Shown here: positions 62,200 through 64,000 of the stretch, piece by piece
Numbering within the stretch: position 1 is the first letter of the stretch
Layout: each line of letters opens with the position of its first letter
Source: Bagarius yarrelli
Lineage: Eukaryota; Chordata; Actinopteri; Siluriformes; Sisoridae
Direction of reading: 5' to 3'
DNA length: 64,000 nucleotides
Assembly: GCA_005784505.1 (NCBI GenBank)
Contig: VCAZ01000036.1
Span: 1,721,940-1,785,939 of the forward strand
Notes under the pieces: model-generated
The model's database searches: none
Seen by the model: the letters and a program-made list of their open reading frames with translations, nothing else
What the model was told of the DNA's origin: nothing
Program-made: the position numbers and the translations under genes

Positions 62200-62943
62200 A
62201 TGAAGTATTTTTTCCACGTTATCTTTCTGGCAGCCAGTTGTGGTCTGTCTGAAGGTATAATAAAAGAATATAGTTACGTAGCACCTAATGGTGGTTATAA
62301 TTGGTATGGTGCTGTATGGCACTGCAGAGCGCACTACAAAGAAATCGCTGTTGTCAGTAATGCCGAAGAACACCAGAGACTTGTAGACCTAGTGACAGAT
62401 AGTGTGACAGGCTGGATTGGATTTCACAAAGTATGGGGGAAGCAAAACACCTGGCGCTGGATTAATGGACAACCAATTTCGGACCTAAGGTGGCAGTCTT
62501 ATTATCCTAAACAGGACAATTTGTATTCAAGTATTAATTGCACCTATCTTAAAGAGGGTTTCTGGTATAATGATCCCTGTACTTCATTACATTCATTTTA
62601 CTGTTATAGACATTTGATTATTGTAAATGAGAGTAAGACATGGGATGAAGCGCTTCGGTATTGTATTACTCACTACACTACATTGGCGTCTCTGCCCCAT
62701 GCATCACAACTTCTACAGGCAAAATTGGAGCTTAAGTTTTCCCAGACTGACAGTGTATGGACCGGCCTGAAGTTCATAGACAGACAATGGTTCTGGCTGT
62801 ATAAAGCTTATCATAGGATACCGGTTTCTTTACCATCCTGTCCAGCTATACCTTATCGCTGTGGAGCGTTTAACATAAAAACAGACGCTTGGGAGAACCA
62901 AGACTGCAACGAGAAGCGGAATTTCCTCTGTCACTGGAAGTAA
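62200..62943 (+). CDS. Secreted C-type lectin with two CTLDs, intronless
   Basis: Predicted 247 aa. The ATG at 62200 is chosen because it starts a clear signal peptide (MKYFFHVIFLAASCGLSEG); the open frame extends upstream to 61999 but that part is hydrophilic and unlike lectins. CTLD1 (about 23-133) has WHCRAHYKEIAVVSN, GWIGFH, WRWINGQP and FWYNDPC with a late SFYCYR cysteine. CTLD2 (about 134-247) has SKTWDEALRYCITHY, VWTGLKFIDRQWFW, SLPSCPAIPYRCGAFN and WENQDCNEKRNFLCHW. Neither domain shows an EPN or QPD motif, so classical calcium-dependent sugar binding is doubtful; CTLD1 has a WYND that resembles WND. Fish have large families of such tandem-CTLD proteins, often linked to immunity. There is no transmembrane segment and no intron. 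A damaged paralogue lies at 59370-59771. Confidence 0.82.
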   Translation: MKYFFHVIFLAASCGLSEGIIKEYSYVAPNGGYNWYGAVWHCRAHYKEIAVVSNAEEHQRLVDLVTDSVTGWIGFHKVWGKQNTWRWINGQPISDLRWQSYYPKQDNLYSSINCTYLKEGFWYNDPCTSLHSFYCYRHLIIVNESKTWDEALRYCITHYTTLASLPHASQLLQAKLELKFSQTDSVWTGLKFIDRQWFWLYKAYHRIPVSLPSCPAIPYRCGAFNIKTDAWENQDCNEKRNFLCHWK

Positions 62944-64000
62944 GTCAGAAGTATTAAGATAAAGAAATCAGGATTCTATAAATCTATAAAAGTTGCCTTG
63001 ACATTATTAGAGTTCTACACTGCCAATGTCTTTTATGTTAAGTGGTTTAGTCTTAAAAGGAAATGCTTAAAATAATGTAAGCCAAATGTCTCTCTCTCTT
63101 TTGCTGTCTTTCTTCAGCTTTCTCTCCTGAAGAACCTCTCCAGGTAAAATTTTATTGTGTTCTAAAACACAATAAAATCTACTTTATATTAGCTGTCAAT
63201 TAAGCTCACCATTTAGACGGAAATTAAAAATAACAACAGAAGTAATCATGAATTTTAATGTATTACGTTATTTGATTAAGAGAGTAATAAAGTCTGGAAT
63301 GATGGGATTCCTCTAGTTGTGGGTCATTAGTTACTTTGGATCTGATTAAATAAAGGGAAAATCCTGAATCCAGAAAAATACTAACAATCACAACTATAGA
63401 AAATCCACATAAAAAGAGTAAAAAGAAGTGACTGTGTGAGATTTGATAGTAACTTACAGTAAGATTAAAGTGTCCAGAGTTACAGAATCCCTTTCTAACA
63501 GTCATCATCATGACACTTACTGTAAGATATTTTCTCAGGTTGGAGCTGGAATTCCTCTACACTGATCTCATCACAATGTTTTAGACGCATAGAAGACGTC
63601 ACATTATGGAACTGTTGGGTTTTCCCCTTGGACTGTATAAATTGATTGAATGTGAGGTCATGTATGTTTTTGTCTCTATTGATATTTTAACTTCTTTTCT
63701 TTCTTTGGTCATTATTTTCTGAAACTGATTGCGCTTTAATAAATGAGGGGGTTTCAAGTTTTATCACAAGACTCGACATTTCATTGTACGGAACATTATG
63801 AAAAACTAATTATTAAAACTACATTTGCATCATTAACAGTTAATAATATCTTGCGTAATTTCTTATAAACCTACGTATGTATAAGAATAGTAAACAGAGA
63901 AATACATATATTTGCTATTATTTGACACTTATTTGACATTTATCCTCTGTAGCCAATAAGCTCTATGTGTACATTTCTTCAAGTGATAAAGAAATATTGT
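62944..64000. other. 3' flank of the intact lectin gene
   Basis: No further coding sequence. It holds a short CT run (about 63090-63130), an AATAAA within AACACAATAAAATC (about 63165-63178) that could serve as the lectin poly(A) signal, the young repeat copy at 63220-63575, and from 63885 the duplicated downstream block shared with 60075-60300. Confidence 0.6.
63220..63575. mobile_element. Young non-autonomous repeat, copy 2
   Basis: The stretch 63274-63512 nearly matches 49282-49495, apart from an extra 33 or so bases (AGAAAATCCACATAAAAAG area). The right end, GGAATTCCTCTACACTGATC, resembles the ends of copy 1. An open frame on the minus strand across it is not recognised. Confidence 0.65.

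Overview
This is a window of vertebrate nuclear DNA, almost certainly from a teleost fish. It holds multi-exon genes with GT-AG introns, many tRNA-derived SINEs, Tc1-family transposon relics, long CA/TA microsatellites and low-complexity arrays. The SINE family, ending in a TGTAAGTCGCTCTGGATAA-type core and short ATGTAA repeats, is of a kind common in otophysan fish. A catfish-like or related species is a guess, not a demonstration. No prokaryotic, viral or CRISPR features were seen.

Layout, left to right. (1) 1-12.7 kb: the 5' end of iqsec3 on the minus strand. Two coding exons are visible (12322-12722 and 8823-8897); the rest of the gene must lie beyond the left edge. The intron sequence is full of SINEs, a trinucleotide array and transposase relics. 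(2) 14.2-27.2 kb: washc1 on the plus strand, complete, with 10 coding exons (475 aa) and an inferred non-coding first exon. (3) 28.8-45.7 kb: ddx11 on the minus strand, with 27 coding exons (about 909 aa). One intron holds a 3-kb CT-rich satellite, with an assembly gap, inside a terminal-inverted-repeat element. (4) 47.0-55.3 kb: fkbp4 on the plus strand, 10 coding exons, with a single extra base in exon 5 that breaks the frame as written. (5) 55.3-59.4 kb: transposon-rich DNA (SINEs, two Tc1-like elements, the 3' end of an L2-like LINE). (6) 59.4-64 kb: two C-type lectin loci in tandem. The first is a broken relic; the second is an intact intronless gene of 247 aa with two lectin domains. A telomere-like 63-bp minisatellite lies between them.

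The four housekeeping or neural genes alternate: iqsec3 and washc1 are head-to-head, washc1 and ddx11 tail-to-tail, ddx11 and fkbp4 head-to-head. They do not form one pathway. IQSEC3 is an ARF-GEF scaffold at inhibitory synapses, WASHC1 drives Arp2/3 actin assembly on endosomes, DDX11 is an iron-sulfur DNA helicase for replication and cohesion, and FKBP4 is an HSP90 co-chaperone. The tail-to-tail washc1-ddx11 pair mirrors the WASH/DDX11L pairing at human chromosome ends.

I found no convincing undescribed biological system. The most interesting observations are the fkbp4 frameshift, the nested CT satellite, the washc1-ddx11 linkage, the duplicated lectin locus and the telomere-like array. Exon boundaries were read by eye from splice signals, reading phase and remembered homology to vertebrate families. 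No alignment was run.
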